NCBI RefSeq assembly: GCF_009671205.1
Contig: NZ_CP045309.1
Span: 992,001 to 1,056,000, forward strand
Direction of reading: 5' to 3'
Source: Micromonospora terminaliae
Lineage (GTDB): Bacteria > Actinomycetota > Actinomycetes > Mycobacteriales > Micromonosporaceae
DNA length: 64,000 bases
A model generated the notes under the pieces. The model did not search any database, was not told where the DNA came from, and saw only the letters and a program-made list of their open reading frames with translations. Positions 32,467 through 42,300 of this stretch are shown piece after piece. The translations under genes and the position numbers were made by a program. Numbering within the stretch: position 1 is the stretch's first letter; the number at the start of each line of letters is the position of its first letter.

Positions 32467-32557
32467 CGCTCCCCCTCCGCCGACGTGCGCCCCGCTCCAG
32501 CATGGCCGCGGGCGCCGGCTCGCGGCGACGCCGCGCCGACGGGCCGCCGGTCCGGGC

Positions 32558-33541
32558 TCACCACCGGTCGTGCACCTGCGGCCGGATCAGCTCGTCGTAG
32601 GTGGCGCGCACGGCGGCCAGTTCCACCTCGGTCAGCGGCGGCAGCGCGGCCGCGGCGGCGTTGCGCCGGGCCTGCTCGGCGTTGCGGGCACCCGGGATGA
32701 CCACGGTGACACCGGGCTGGTCGAGGATCCAGCGGAGCGCGAACTGGGCCATCGTCCGGCCCTCGCCGACCAGCGGCGCGAGCCGGCGCACGGCGGACAG
32801 GCCGAGGTCGTAGTCGACACCGGAGAAGGTCTCGCCGACGTCGAAGGACTCGCCGTGCCGGTTGAAGTTCCGGTGGTCGTTCGCCGGGAAGGTGGTGTGC
32901 TCGTCGTACCGGCCGGAGAGCAGGCCGCTGGCCAGGGGCACCCGGGCGATGATGCCGACCCCGGCCTTCGCGGCCTCGGGCAGCACCCGCTCCAGCGGCT
33001 TGTGCCGCACCGCGTTGAGGATGATCTGCACGCTGGCCACGCCGGGGCGGGCGATCGCGGTGAGCGCCTGGTCGCAGGTCTCGACGCTGACGCCGTACCC
33101 GGCGATGCGCTCTTCGGCGACCAGGGTGTCCAGCGCGTCGAAGACCCGGTCGTCGGCGAAGACCGCGGTGGGCGGGCAGTGCAGCTGCACCAGGTCGAGG
33201 GTGTCCACGCCCAGGTTGGCCCGGGACCGGTCGGTCCAGGCCCGGAAGTTGTCCAGGGTGTACGCCTCGGGCGTCTGCGGCACCCGCCGGCCCATCTTGG
33301 TGGCCACCGTCAGGCCGTGCCCGGGGTGCTCCCGCAGGAACCGGCCGATGAGCTGCTCGCTGCGGCCGTCGCCGTAGACGTCGGCGGTGTCCAGGAAGGT
33401 GACACCCGCGTCGACGGCGGCGCCCAGCACGTCGAGTGCGGCGTCCTCGCTCACCTCGCCCCAGTCCGCGCCCAGCTGCCAGGCGCCGAGTCCGATGATG
33501 CCGACGTGCCGGCCGAGCCGGTCGAAGCTGCGCTGTTCCAC
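32558..33541 (-). CDS. Aldo/keto reductase
   Basis: A 327-residue AKR-family (beta/alpha)8 oxidoreductase. Visible: GIIGLGAWQLG, the catalytic Asp/Tyr in FLDTADVYGDGRSE, the catalytic Lys in VATKMGRR, His in LVQLHCPP, and the NADP-binding VVIPGARNAEQARRN. It reduces aldehydes or ketones; the substrate is unknown. GTG 33541 is preferred to upstream in-frame codons because TAGGCT lies 7 nt before it, in leaderless geometry. Confidence 0.92.
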   Translation of the reverse strand: MEQRSFDRLGRHVGIIGLGAWQLGADWGEVSEDAALDVLGAAVDAGVTFLDTADVYGDGRSEQLIGRFLREHPGHGLTVATKMGRRVPQTPEAYTLDNFRAWTDRSRANLGVDTLDLVQLHCPPTAVFADDRVFDALDTLVAEERIAGYGVSVETCDQALTAIARPGVASVQIILNAVRHKPLERVLPEAAKAGVGIIARVPLASGLLSGRYDEHTTFPANDHRNFNRHGESFDVGETFSGVDYDLGLSAVRRLAPLVGEGRTMAQFALRWILDQPGVTVVIPGARNAEQARRNAAAAALPPLTEVELAAVRATYDELIRPQVHDRW

Positions 33542-33548
33542 CCGGTCG

Positions 33549-33554
33549 AGCCTA
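33549..33554 (-). promoter_or_regulatory. Leaderless -10 box of the aldo/keto reductase gene
   Basis: TAGGCT on the minus strand, 7 nt before GTG 33541. Confidence 0.55.
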
Positions 33555-33626
33555 GTGAGCCGCTTGCCGGGACGCTCGCCGGGCCGTATCTTCCCAACAA
33601 GACGTACGTACGGTTTGGAGGCGGCC

Positions 33627-34454
33627 ATGTGGGACCCGAGCACCTATCTGCGCTACGGCGACGAACGTTCCCGGCCCTTCCACGACCTCGTGGCCCGGGT
33701 CCCGGCGGAGCGGCCCCGCGCGGTCGTCGACCTGGGCTGCGGCCCGGGCACCCTGACCGCGAGCCTCGCCGGCCGCTGGCCGGACAGCCGGATCGCCGGC
33801 CTGGACTCCTCCGCCGAGATGATCGCACGGGCCCGCGCCCTGACCCGGGTCCGCAGCCTGGCCGGGGCCGGCGTGGTGGCCGAGCCGGTCGCCTTCTCCG
33901 TCGGCGACGTGCGCGACTGGCGTCCGGAGCCCGACGTCGACGTGGTCGTGTGCAACGCGGTGCTCCAGTGGGTGCCCGGCCATCAGGAACTGCTCACCGG
34001 CTGGGCCGGCGCGCTGCCGGCGGGCGCCTGGCTGGCCTTCCAGGTGCCGGGCAACTTCGCCGCCCCGTCACACCGGGCGCTGCGCGAGGTGGCCGGGCGG
34101 GACCGGTGGCGGGACACCCTCGCCCCGCTGCTGCGCGAGGCGCCGGTCGAGGAGCCGGTGGACTACGCCGCGCTGCTGGTCGGTGCCGGCTGCGCCGTCG
34201 ACGCCTGGGAGACTACCTACGTGCACCTGCTCCCGGCCGCCAGCGCCGACCACCCGGTGCTGGCCTGGATGGAGGGGACGGCGCTGCGCCCGGTCCGCGC
34301 CGCGCTCGACGCCGCCGGCTGGGCCGACTTCCGCGCCGAGCTGGAGGTACGCCTCGCCGAGGCGTACCCGGTCCGGCAGGGTCAGGTGTACTTCCCGTTC
34401 CGCCGGATCTTCGTGGTGGCCCGCACCGGCGCCCGCGCAGAGGAGAACCCGTGA
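33627..34454 (+). CDS. tam: Trans-aconitate 2-methyltransferase (Tam-like)
   Basis: A 275-residue SAM-dependent class I methyltransferase. Motif I is VVDLGCGPGTLTASLA, then IAGLDSSAEMIARAR, VVCNAVLQWVPGHQELL and LAFQVPGNFAAPSHRAL, which match Tam. Tam methylates trans-aconitate, which otherwise inhibits aconitase. GGAGGCGGCC precedes ATG 33627. The stop overlaps the adenosine deaminase start (GTGA). The pairing with purine salvage has no obvious metabolic reason. Confidence 0.9.
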   Translation: MWDPSTYLRYGDERSRPFHDLVARVPAERPRAVVDLGCGPGTLTASLAGRWPDSRIAGLDSSAEMIARARALTRVRSLAGAGVVAEPVAFSVGDVRDWRPEPDVDVVVCNAVLQWVPGHQELLTGWAGALPAGAWLAFQVPGNFAAPSHRALREVAGRDRWRDTLAPLLREAPVEEPVDYAALLVGAGCAVDAWETTYVHLLPAASADHPVLAWMEGTALRPVRAALDAAGWADFRAELEVRLAEAYPVRQGQVYFPFRRIFVVARTGARAEENP

Positions 34455-35476
34455 CCGACCTGCCCACCTTCATCGCCGGACTGCCCAAGGTGGAGCTGCA
34501 CGTGCACCACGTCGGCTCCGCCTCGCCCCGGATCGTGGCCGAGCTGGCCGCCCGGCACGAGGGGCGCAGCCCCGTCCCGGCCGACCCGGAGGCGCTCGCC
34601 GACTACTTCGCGTTCCGCGACTTCGCCCACTTCATCGAGGTCTACCTGAGCGTGGTGGACCTGATCCGCGACGCCGACGACGTCTGGCTGCTCACCCACG
34701 AGGTGGCCCGCGAGCTGGCCCGCCAGCAGGTCCGGTACGCCGAGCTGACCGTCACGCCGTACTCCCACGTACACCGGGGCATCCCCGCGCCGGCGTTCTG
34801 CGAGGCGATCGAGGACGCCCGCAAGCGGGCCGAGGCCGACTTCGGCATCGCGCTGCGCTGGTGCTTCGACATCCCCGGTGAGGCCGGCCTGCCGGCCGCC
34901 GAGCAGACCCTGCGCATCGCCCTCGACGAGCGGCCGGACGGGCTCATCAGCTTCGGCCTGGGCGGCCCGGAGATCGGGGTGCCGCGGCCGCAGTTCAAGC
35001 CGTACTTCGACCAGGCCCGGGCGGCCGGCCTGCGCTCGGTGCCGCACGCCGGCGAGACCACCGGCCCGGAGACCGTCTGGGACGCGCTGCGCGAGCTGGG
35101 TGCCGAGCGGATCGGGCACGGCATCTCCGCGGCCCTCGACCCGGCGCTGCTCGCCCACCTGGCCGAGCGGCGGATCCCCCTCGAGGTCTGCCCCACCTCG
35201 AACGTGCGCACCCGGGCCGTGGCGACCATCGAGGAGCACCCGCTGCCGCAGCTCGTCGAGGCCGGCGTGCTGGTCACCGTCAACTCCGACGACCCGCCCA
35301 TGTTCGGCACCACGCTCAACGACGAGTACGCCGTGGCGGCCCGCCTGCTGCGCCTCGACCCGGCCGGGGTGGCGGCACTGGCCCGGAACGCGGTTACCGC
35401 CGCGTTCCTGGAGCCGGGGGAGCAGGCCCGGATCAGCGGCGAGATCGACGCGTACCTCGCGGCCGCGACGCGCTGA
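34451..35476 (+). CDS. Adenosine deaminase
   Basis: A 341-residue metal-dependent hydrolase that deaminates adenosine (and deoxyadenosine) to inosine. Zinc ligands are in KVELHVHHVGS, VPHAGETTGPETVW has the catalytic His/Glu region, IGHGISAALDP follows, and VTVNSDDPPMF has the metal-binding Asp pair. The HHVGSASPRIV variant after the first motif is the form usual in actinobacteria. GTG 34451 is coupled to tam. The 3' end overlaps a convergent small gene by 44 nt. Confidence 0.93.
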   Translation: MTDLPTFIAGLPKVELHVHHVGSASPRIVAELAARHEGRSPVPADPEALADYFAFRDFAHFIEVYLSVVDLIRDADDVWLLTHEVARELARQQVRYAELTVTPYSHVHRGIPAPAFCEAIEDARKRAEADFGIALRWCFDIPGEAGLPAAEQTLRIALDERPDGLISFGLGGPEIGVPRPQFKPYFDQARAAGLRSVPHAGETTGPETVWDALRELGAERIGHGISAALDPALLAHLAERRIPLEVCPTSNVRTRAVATIEEHPLPQLVEAGVLVTVNSDDPPMFGTTLNDEYAVAARLLRLDPAGVAALARNAVTAAFLEPGEQARISGEIDAYLAAATR

Positions 35477-35708
35477 GCGGACGGGACGGCACCGGCCGCC
35501 GGGACACCCGCAGCGGCCGGCGCCGCCCCGCCAGGGCCAGCCCGAAGCCGACCGCAGCGGCCACGGCGACGGCGGTCGTGGGCAGGTCGTCGGCGGACCG
35601 GTCGGGGCCGTCCGCGAGGACCGGGTCCTGCCAGGCGGCGAGCGTGAGGGCGACGCCGAGGCCGATCACGGCGGCCCAGCGGAGCAGGCGGCTCAGGGGT
35701 GGCGTCAT
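35433..35708 (-). CDS. Small membrane protein (91 aa)
   Basis: Two hydrophobic segments (LLRWAAVIGLGVALTLAA and AVAVAAAVGFGLALAG) separated by an acidic loop, then a very basic tail (RRRPLRVSRRPVP...). ATG 35708 has GAGGTGACC upstream. Its last 44 nt overlap the end of the convergent adenosine deaminase gene. No family was recognised; it could be shorter or spurious at its 3' end. Confidence 0.5.
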   Translation of the reverse strand: MTPPLSRLLRWAAVIGLGVALTLAAWQDPVLADGPDRSADDLPTTAVAVAAAVGFGLALAGRRRPLRVSRRPVPSRPLSASRPRGTRRSRR

Positions 35709-35945
35709 CACGGTCACCTCACGCCCGGGGTGCGGCACGACGGGGAGAAGCGGCGCGCGGCGGGAGCGAGGTGTGGGGGGACCGAACTCCCGCCGCGCGC
35801 ACTGCTCCGCCGACCGGAGTCTTACGGGGCGTCCCGGCCGACGGAACTGATGGGTTCGGTCCTGATCCTGACAGCACGGCAGGACGCCGGCGCCGTCGTT
35901 AATCCACTCCTAAGGAAGACTTGCGGCGGCCCACAACCACCGGTT

Positions 35946-37358
35946 TCAGCGCGGGCGCGGCCAGCGCCGGCCGGCCTTCGGCTCCCGGGCGTCGCGCGCC
36001 ATCCGGCCGACCAGGCCGAAGCGGTTGACCTGCCGGGGCGTCGCCTCCGGATCGGCCAGCAGCATCACCACGCTCGCCCCGCCGAGCCGGGCCCGGTCGA
36101 TGCTCACCGAGCCGTTGGCCTGCAACGCGACCCGCTTCGCGATGTCCAGCCCCAGCCCGGTGGAGCCCTGGTCGCTGGCGCCGCGCCGCAGCGCCCGGTC
36201 CGGGTCGGTGATGCCCGGCCCGGCGTCGTCGATCCGGATCGCCACCCAGCCGTCCCGCCGGCTCACCGCCACCTCGAACGCGGTGCCCTGCGGGGTGTAG
36301 CGGAAGACGTTGCCGATCACCGCGTCCAGCGCCGCGGCCAGCTCGGCCCGGGGCACCGGCGCGGGGATCCGCAGCTGCGCGCCGACCACCCGGTACGGCC
36401 GGTTCTGGTCGCCCGCGAGGGCCGACCAGAAGACCATCCGGTCCCGGACCACTTCGCTGACATCGCAGGTCGCCGGCCCGGTCTCCTGGCTGACCGCCTT
36501 GCGGGTGGTCGTGATCAGCTGGTCGACCTCGCCCTCCAGCGTCACGATGGCCTGCCGGATCCGCCGGATGCCGCGGCGGCGGTCCAGCTCCGCCTCGCTG
36601 AACGTGCCGATGCTGGTGTCGTCGGACTCCAGGGCCTCGGCGTCCAGCCGCAGCGCGGTCAGCGGCGTCCGCAGCCGGTGCGACAGGTCGGCGACGAGTT
36701 CCCGCTCGTCGGCGCGGAGCGCGACCAGCCGCTCCGCCATCCGGTTGAACGCGTGCCCGGCCTCGGCCAGCTCCCGCGGCCCGGTCGGCTCGACCCGGAC
36801 GCCCAGCTCACCGTCGCCGACCGCGAGGGCCGCCTTCACCAGCTCGCCCGTCGCGTCGACGGCCCGGGCGGCCACCCGGTCGACCACGATCACGGCGGCG
36901 CCGACCAGCGCCCCCGCCACGGCGAGCAGCAGCAGCCACCGCCCGCCGGCGCCCTCGTCGAGCACCTCGTCGGGGACGAAGACCTCCACCACGGCGACCC
37001 GGTCGCCGAGCACCACCGGGTCCAGCCGGAGGACGCCGCCGGGCACGTCGGTGACCACCGAGCGCCGCTCGGCGGCCGCCCGGTCCAGCGCCGCCGCGTC
37101 GGCACGGCCCGCGCCCTCGTCGAGCCCGATCCCGTGTACGACGGGCCGCAGCGCCGGGTCGTCGCCGCTGGCCGCCACGGCCCGCCGGACGATCTCCGGA
37201 TCGGTGCTGACGGCGAGCGCCCCGGTGACCAGCGCGCTGCGCCGGGCCGCGTCGGCCAGCTTCTCCTCGCGGGCCTGGTCGGACAGGGTGATCCCGAGCG
37301 GGATGAGGAAGGCGAGCGCGACGAGGCTGCACATGCCGGCCGTGAGCCAGGCCAGCAC
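35946..37358 (-). CDS. Sensor histidine kinase
   Basis: A 470-residue membrane sensor kinase. Two transmembrane helices (LAWLTAGMCSLVALAFLIPLG and WLLLLAVAGALVGAAVIVV) enclose an extracellular region of about 120 residues. Then come a HAMP domain, the phospho-accepting H box LVADLSHRLRTPLTALR, and the ATPase core: N box IGNVFRYTPQG, G1 IRIDDAGPGI and G2 GSTGLGLDIAKR. Asn replaces none of the key residues. GTG 37358 begins 5 nt after the response-regulator stop. The signal is unknown. Confidence 0.92.
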   Translation of the reverse strand: MLAWLTAGMCSLVALAFLIPLGITLSDQAREEKLADAARRSALVTGALAVSTDPEIVRRAVAASGDDPALRPVVHGIGLDEGAGRADAAALDRAAAERRSVVTDVPGGVLRLDPVVLGDRVAVVEVFVPDEVLDEGAGGRWLLLLAVAGALVGAAVIVVDRVAARAVDATGELVKAALAVGDGELGVRVEPTGPRELAEAGHAFNRMAERLVALRADERELVADLSHRLRTPLTALRLDAEALESDDTSIGTFSEAELDRRRGIRRIRQAIVTLEGEVDQLITTTRKAVSQETGPATCDVSEVVRDRMVFWSALAGDQNRPYRVVGAQLRIPAPVPRAELAAALDAVIGNVFRYTPQGTAFEVAVSRRDGWVAIRIDDAGPGITDPDRALRRGASDQGSTGLGLDIAKRVALQANGSVSIDRARLGGASVVMLLADPEATPRQVNRFGLVGRMARDAREPKAGRRWPRPR

Positions 37359-37363
37359 CGGCC

Positions 37364-38053
37364 TCAGTCCGGCGCCACCAGCCGGAAGCCGACCCCCCGC
37401 ACGGTGCGCAGGTAGCGCGGCTTCGCCGCGGACTCGCCCATTTTGCGGCGCAGCCAGTAGAGGTGAACGTCGATGGTCTGGTCCTCGCCGACCGAGGGCT
37501 GCCGCCATACCTCCTCCAAGAGTTCCCGCCGGGACACTACCCGGCCGGGACGTGCGGCGAGATACGCCAGCAGGTCGAATTCCTTGCGGGTCAGGGCCAG
37601 CGGCTCACCGTCCAGCACCGCGCTGCGCTCACCGACGTCGACCCGCAGGCCGCCGACCGTGTGCACGGCCGGCTGGACGGTCCGGCTGGCCCGGCCCGCC
37701 CGGCGCAGCACGGTGGTGATGCGGGCGTCCAGGTGGGCGCCCGTGAACGGCTTGACCATGTAGTCGTCGGCGCCCGCGCGGAGCAGCCGGACCACCGACT
37801 GCTCGTCGTCGCGCGCGGTCGCGATGATGATCGGCACGTCGGTGATCCCGCGCAGCATCCGCAGCGCGTCGGAGCCGTCCAGGTCGGGCAGGCCGAGGTC
37901 GAGCACCACGAGGTCGGGGGTCTCGGCGGCGACCCGGCGCAGCGCGTCCAGCGCCGTGCCGACGGCGTGCACGGCGTGGCCCCGGTCGGTCAGGGACCGC
38001 AGCATCGCGCCGCGGACGACGTGATCGTCTTCGACCAGGAGGACCGTTGCCAC
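37364..38053 (-). CDS. OmpR-family response regulator
   Basis: A 229-residue two-domain regulator. The receiver has the acidic pair in VEDDH (residues 8-10), the phospho-acceptor Asp52 (VVLDLGLPD) and the Lys in MVKPF. The C-terminal winged helix shows LTRKEFDLLAYLAARPGRVV, RRELLEEVWRQPS and IDVHLYWLRRKMGESA. It is co-transcribed with the kinase. Targets are unknown. GTG 38053 has leaderless geometry with TACGGT. Confidence 0.94.
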   Translation of the reverse strand: MATVLLVEDDHVVRGAMLRSLTDRGHAVHAVGTALDALRRVAAETPDLVVLDLGLPDLDGSDALRMLRGITDVPIIIATARDDEQSVVRLLRAGADDYMVKPFTGAHLDARITTVLRRAGRASRTVQPAVHTVGGLRVDVGERSAVLDGEPLALTRKEFDLLAYLAARPGRVVSRRELLEEVWRQPSVGEDQTIDVHLYWLRRKMGESAAKPRYLRTVRGVGFRLVAPD

Positions 38054-38059
38054 GTCAGC

Positions 38060-38065
38060 ACCGTA
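38060..38065 (-). promoter_or_regulatory. Leaderless -10 box of the two-component operon
   Basis: TACGGT on the minus strand, 6 nt before GTG 38053. Confidence 0.5.
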
Positions 38066-38126
38066 CTCGGCGTGGCAAGTTGATCGCGTTGCGGCGCTCC
38101 TGGGAACCGGGCAAGCTGGGACGACG

Positions 38127-39053
38127 ATGACGTTCACTCTCTTCCCCGACACCCGCCTGACGCTGGCGCGCGACTCGCTGGCGGGGCTGTCGGTCGGCGA
38201 CGCGCTCGGCGCGCGGTTCTTCGTCCCGGGCCGCGCCACCGCCGCCTGGGCCGACGCGCTGCCGCCCGGCCCGTGGCCGTGGAGCGACGACACCGAGATG
38301 GCCTGCTCGGTGCTCACCGTGCTCGCCGCGCACGGCCGGGTCGACCGGGACGCCCTCGCGCTCGCCTTCGCGGCGCACTACGACCCGGCCCGCCGTTACG
38401 GCGCCGGCGCCGTGGAACTGCTCGAACTGATCCGCGCCGGCACGCCGTGGCCGGTGGCCGCCGCGTCCGCGTTCGACGGGCAGGGCTCCTGCGGCAACGG
38501 CGCCGCCATGCGGGTGGCCCCGCTCGGCGCCTGGTACGCCGACTCCACCCGGCGGGCCGCCGACCAGGCTCGCGCCTCCGCCGAGGTGACCCACGCCCAC
38601 CCCGAGGGGATCGCCGGTGCGGTCGCCGTGGCGGTGGCCGCCTCGCTGGCCGCCCGGGCCCGGCTCGACGGGGACCGGCCCGACCCGGCCCGCCTGCTCA
38701 CCGTGGTGGCCGGCGCCCTCGACCCGGCCGGCGAGGTGCACCGGGGCGTACGCCGGGCCGCCGCGCTGCTCGGCCACCCGGCCCGTGAGGTGGCCGAGGC
38801 GCTGGGCAACGGCTCCCGGGTGACCGCGCAGGACACCGTCCCCTTCACGCTCTGGGTCGCCGCCACCCACCTGCACGACTACCCGGCCGCGATCCGCGCC
38901 TGCGTGGAGGCGGGCGGGGACGTCGACACCACGGCGGCGATCGTCGGCGGCGTGGTGGCCGCCCACACGGGCGTCGGCACCCCCGGTGGCGTGCCGGACG
39001 GCTGGCTCGCCGCCCGCGAACCCCTCCCGCCCTGGCTCACCGCCCCCGCCTGA
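38127..39053 (+). CDS. ADP-ribosylglycohydrolase family protein
   Basis: A 308-residue all-helical dinuclear-metal hydrolase of the DraG/ARH family. Metal-binding motifs: WSDDTEM near residue 52 (S/T-D-D), GSCGNGAAMRVAPLG, THAHPEGIAGAVAVA and GGDVDTTAAIVGG (the second Asp cluster). It removes ADP-ribose from proteins or other acceptors. No ADP-ribosyltransferase is in the window. It is divergent from the two-component genes. Confidence 0.93.
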   Translation: MTFTLFPDTRLTLARDSLAGLSVGDALGARFFVPGRATAAWADALPPGPWPWSDDTEMACSVLTVLAAHGRVDRDALALAFAAHYDPARRYGAGAVELLELIRAGTPWPVAAASAFDGQGSCGNGAAMRVAPLGAWYADSTRRAADQARASAEVTHAHPEGIAGAVAVAVAASLAARARLDGDRPDPARLLTVVAGALDPAGEVHRGVRRAAALLGHPAREVAEALGNGSRVTAQDTVPFTLWVAATHLHDYPAAIRACVEAGGDVDTTAAIVGGVVAAHTGVGTPGGVPDGWLAAREPLPPWLTAPA

Positions 39054-39146
39054 CCGCCCCGGGCGTCCCGCCGGCCGCGCGGGTTTCGGATCGTGGAGAG
39101 TTGTCGTCCGTGACGAACGGTAAGTCGCCAAGATCGCGTGGAGCGC

Positions 39147-40010
39147 TCAGCGGGAGGCGACGGAGCTGAGGGGTGCTGTTTCGACGGCGGCGGGGCGCGG
39201 TTCGCCCGGTGGGTCCTCGTCGTCGTCGGGCGCGACAGGGGTGTCGGGCGGGAAGGTCAGGGTGTCGCGCCGGCGGCGGCTGAGCAGCCAGCCGAGCGCC
39301 GCGCCGCCGGCCAGCCCCGCGAGCAGCCCGCCGCCCAGCAGGAGGTCCGCGCTCGGCCCGTCATCGGCGGGTCGAGGCGGTGCGGCCGCCGCCGGCGCCT
39401 CGGCGGCCGGGTCCCCGTGGCCGGCGTGGCCGGGCGCCTCTGCGGCCGGGCCGCCGTGCGCGGCGGCGCCCGGCGGCGGGGGCAGCAGGGCGACCGTCGG
39501 GGCGGGGTGGGCGCCGCCGGGTGGGTCGGCCCAGCGGACCACCGTGCCGTCGGCGTAGGTCTGGATCACCGTGAAGGTGAGCTTGTCGGTGGCCGGCATC
39601 GGGCCCATGCCGAGCGAGAGCCGGGCCGGCCCGGTGGAGCCGCCGGGCATCCGGATCCAGGTCACCGCGTCGGTCACCTGGTTCAGCTCGGAGGAGTGGA
39701 TGCCGGCGACCGGCTGGTCGAGGGTGCGGGTGGTGATGGACGGCGCCCAGTCCGGCACGGAGAGCGGGTAGACCTCGCCGATCGGGGCGTCCGTGGGCAT
39801 CCGCAGCTCGATCCGGCTGGTCCGGCTGCCGGCCCGCTCCTCGGGCAGCACGACGGCCAGCTCGATGGCGTCGCCCTGGTGCACCTGGGCGGGGGAGGTC
39901 GTGACGGTCACCTCGGCGGCGCTCGCGGCGCCGGGCCAGCCCAGCGTGCCGCCGGCCACGGCGGCCAGCAGCGCGATCGCCCACCACCGGCCCCGACGGG
40001 TCATGGTCAT
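39147..40010 (-). CDS. YcnI family secreted copper-associated protein
   Basis: A 287-residue exported protein. The signal peptide (RWWAIALLAAVAGGTLGWPG) ends near ASAAEVTV. The YcnI-type beta domain covers residues 35-170 (SPAQVHQGDAIELAVVLPEE, VYPLSVPDWAPSITTRTLDQ, VTWIRMPGG, YADGTVVRWADPP). A Pro/Ala/His-rich linker with HGG and GHAGHGD clusters that could bind copper precedes a C-terminal membrane helix (LLLGGGLLAGLAGGAALGWLL). The typical N-terminal His after signal cleavage is not visible. ATG 40010 is chosen with GGGGACGACC upstream; 40022 and 40004 are alternatives. Confidence 0.88.
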   Translation of the reverse strand: MTMTRRGRWWAIALLAAVAGGTLGWPGAASAAEVTVTTSPAQVHQGDAIELAVVLPEERAGSRTSRIELRMPTDAPIGEVYPLSVPDWAPSITTRTLDQPVAGIHSSELNQVTDAVTWIRMPGGSTGPARLSLGMGPMPATDKLTFTVIQTYADGTVVRWADPPGGAHPAPTVALLPPPPGAAAHGGPAAEAPGHAGHGDPAAEAPAAAAPPRPADDGPSADLLLGGGLLAGLAGGAALGWLLSRRRRDTLTFPPDTPVAPDDDEDPPGEPRPAAVETAPLSSVASR

Positions 40011-40156
40011 GGTCGTCCCCATCCGTGTCGACGCGGCCGGTCCGGCTCCGGCCCCACCCGGTAGTTCGGGCGCGGGGGCGGAAAGGTTCAACCCGGGACG
40101 GAACTGATCGCCGGGGCGAGCGCGGCGTCGCCGACGGTGCGGGCCGGGGCGACCGA

Positions 40157-40162
40157 TAGCAT
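40157..40162 (+). promoter_or_regulatory. -10 box of thrS
   Basis: TAGCAT, 51 nt before GTG 40214. The leader holds ACAGGAG before the start. No T-box stem-loop or T-box sequence was found. Confidence 0.45.
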
Positions 40163-40213
40163 CGCAGGGGCCGGTACCCGGCACATCCGAACCCGTCGAC
40201 GACAGGAGTCACC

Positions 40214-42238
40214 GTGTCCGCACCCCGTACCCCGATCGTGGCCGACCCCGTCGTCGTCGCCGCCGGGTCGACGGCGGCCGACGCGGTGGCCGCGGCCGGG
40301 CTGCCGATGAACGGTCCGAAGGCGATCGTGGTGGTCCGCGACCCGCAGGGCGTGCTGCGCGACCTGGACTGGAAGCCGGCCGAGGAGACCGCGGTCGAGC
40401 CGGTCGCCCTGGACAGCCCGGACGGGCTGAACGTGCTGCGCCACTCCACCGCGCACGTGCTGGCCCAGGCCGTGCAGGACGTGTTCCCCGAGGCCAAGCT
40501 CGGCATCGGCCCGCCCATCGAGAACGGCTTCTACTACGACTTCCAGGTGGCCAAGCCGTTCCAGCCGGACGACCTGGCCAAGCTCGAGAAGCGGATGCAG
40601 GAGATCGTCAAGTCCGGCCAGCGGTTCCGCCGGCGCCGCTTCAACAGCCTGGACGAGGCGCGCGGCGAACTGGCCGCCGAGCCGTTCAAGATGGAGCTCA
40701 TCGAGGTCAAGGGCGAGGGGCTGGACTCCTCCGAGGTGATGGAGGTGGGCGGCGGCGAGCTGACCATCTACGACAACCTCGCCGCCAACGAGGACAAGGT
40801 CTGCTGGTCGGACCTGTGCCGCGGCCCGCACCTGCCGAACACCCGGCTCATCGGCGCGTTCAAGCTGATGCGCTCGGCCGCCGCCTACTGGCGGGGCTCG
40901 GAGAAGAACCCGCAGCTCCAGCGGGTCTACGGCACCGCGTGGCCGACCCGGGACGAGCTGAAGGCGTACCTGCGGTTGCTGGAGGAGGCCGCCCGGCGCG
41001 ACCACCGCAAGCTCGGCGCGGACCTGGACCTGTTCAGCTTCCCCGACGAGATCGGCTCCGGCCTGGCGGTCTTCCACCCGAAGGGTGGCGTGCTCAAGCG
41101 GGTCATGGAGGACTACGTCCGCACCCGGCACATCGAGGAGGGCTTCCAGTACGTCGGGACCCCGCACATCTCGAAGGAAGGGCTCTTCCACACCTCGGGC
41201 CACCTGCCCTACTACGCCGACGGCATGTACCCGCCCATGGAGCTCGAGGGCGCGGACTACTACCTCAAGGCCATGAACTGCCCCATGCACAACCTGATCT
41301 ACCGGTCGCGCGGGCGGTCCTACCGCGAGCTGCCGATGCGGCTGTTCGAGTTCGGGTCGGTCTACCGGTACGAGAAGTCGGGCGTGGTGCACGGGCTGAC
41401 CCGGGTGCGCGGGCTGACCCAGGACGACTCGCACTCCTACTGCACCCGCGAGCAGGCGCCGGCCGAGATCAAGCACCTGCTCAACTTCGTGCTGAGCCTG
41501 CTGAAGGACTTCGGCATCGACGACTTCTACCTGGAGCTGTCGACCCGCGACGAGGCCCGGCTCGACAAGTTCGTCGGCTCCGACGAGGACTGGGCGACGG
41601 CCACCGCGGTGCTGGAGCAGTGCGCCAGGGAGACCGGGCTGGACCTGGTGCCGGATCCGGGCGGCGCGGCCTTCTACGGCCCGAAGATCTCGGTGCAGGC
41701 CAAGGACGCTATCGGCCGCACCTGGCAGCTGTCGACCATCCAGTACGACTTCAACCAGCCGAAGGGCTTCGGGCTGGAGTACCAGGCGGCCGACGGCACG
41801 CGGCAGCAGCCCGTGATGATCCACTGCGCGAAGTTCGGGTCGATCGAGCGGTTCATCGGCGTGCTAACCGAGCACTACGCGGGCGCGTTCCCGGCCTGGC
41901 TCGCCCCGGTGCAGGTGGTCGGCATCCCGATCCGCGAGGACCACACCGACTACCTCCAGGACTTCGTCACCACCCTGCGCCGCAAGGGCATCCGCGCCGA
42001 GGTCGACGCGGGCGACGACCGGATGCAGAAGAAGATCCGCAACGCGCAGCAGCAGAAGATCCCGTTCATGGTCATCGCCGGTGACGACGACGTGGCCGCC
42101 GGCACGGTCTCGTTCCGCTACCGGGACGGGTCGCAGCGCAACGGCGTGCCGATCGAGGAGGCGGTGGCCCACGTGCGGGAGGTCGCCGAGTCCCGCACCA
42201 ACTCCGGCCCGTCGGCCGAGGGCACGCCCAACACCTGA
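40214..42238 (+). CDS. thrS: Threonyl-tRNA synthetase
   Basis: A 674-residue class II aminoacyl-tRNA synthetase. A TGS-like N-terminus is followed by the editing/SAD region ([34 protein letters not shown]). The catalytic core has [15 protein letters not shown] (zinc Cys), [18 protein letters not shown] with [14 protein letters not shown] (motif 2 region), and [20 protein letters not shown] (zinc His and motif 3). The anticodon-binding domain ends the protein. It starts the conserved thrS-HIT-pgsA block. GTG 40214 follows ACAGGAGTCACC. Confidence 0.97.
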   Translation: MSAPRTPIVADPVVVAAGSTAADAVAAAGLPMNGPKAIVVVRDPQGVLRDLDWKPAEETAVEPVALDSPDGLNVLRHSTAHVLAQAVQDVFPEAKLGIGPPIENGFYYDFQVAKPFQPDDLAKLEKRMQEIVKSGQRFRRRRFNSLDEARGELAAEPFKMELIEVKGEGLDSSEVMEVGGGELTIYDNLAANEDKVCWSDLCRGPHLPNTRLIGAFKLMRSAAAYWRGSEKNPQLQRVYGTAWPTRDELKAYLRLLEEAARRDHRKLGADLDLFSFPDEIGSGLAVFHPKGGVLKRVMEDYVRTRHIEEGFQYVGTPHISKEGLFHTSGHLPYYADGMYPPMELEGADYYLKAMNCPMHNLIYRSRGRSYRELPMRLFEFGSVYRYEKSGVVHGLTRVRGLTQDDSHSYCTREQAPAEIKHLLNFVLSLLKDFGIDDFYLELSTRDEARLDKFVGSDEDWATATAVLEQCARETGLDLVPDPGGAAFYGPKISVQAKDAIGRTWQLSTIQYDFNQPKGFGLEYQAADGTRQQPVMIHCAKFGSIERFIGVLTEHYAGAFPAWLAPVQVVGIPIREDHTDYLQDFVTTLRRKGIRAEVDAGDDRMQKKIRNAQQQKIPFMVIAGDDDVAAGTVSFRYRDGSQRNGVPIEEAVAHVREVAESRTNSGPSAEGTPNT

Positions 42239-42288
42239 GCGCCCCGTCGCGGGTCCGGCCGGCCAGGCCGGACCCGCCACGGTGACCG

Positions 42289-42294
42289 TAGGAT
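42289..42294 (+). promoter_or_regulatory. Leaderless -10 box of the HIT gene
   Basis: TAGGAT, 6 nt before GTG 42301. Confidence 0.55.
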
Positions 42295-42300
42295 CGGCGT

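Noticed and set aside
40011..40213. T-box riboswitch before thrS
   Set aside because: The leader from the likely -10 is only about 50 nt and has no T-box sequence or specifier stem.
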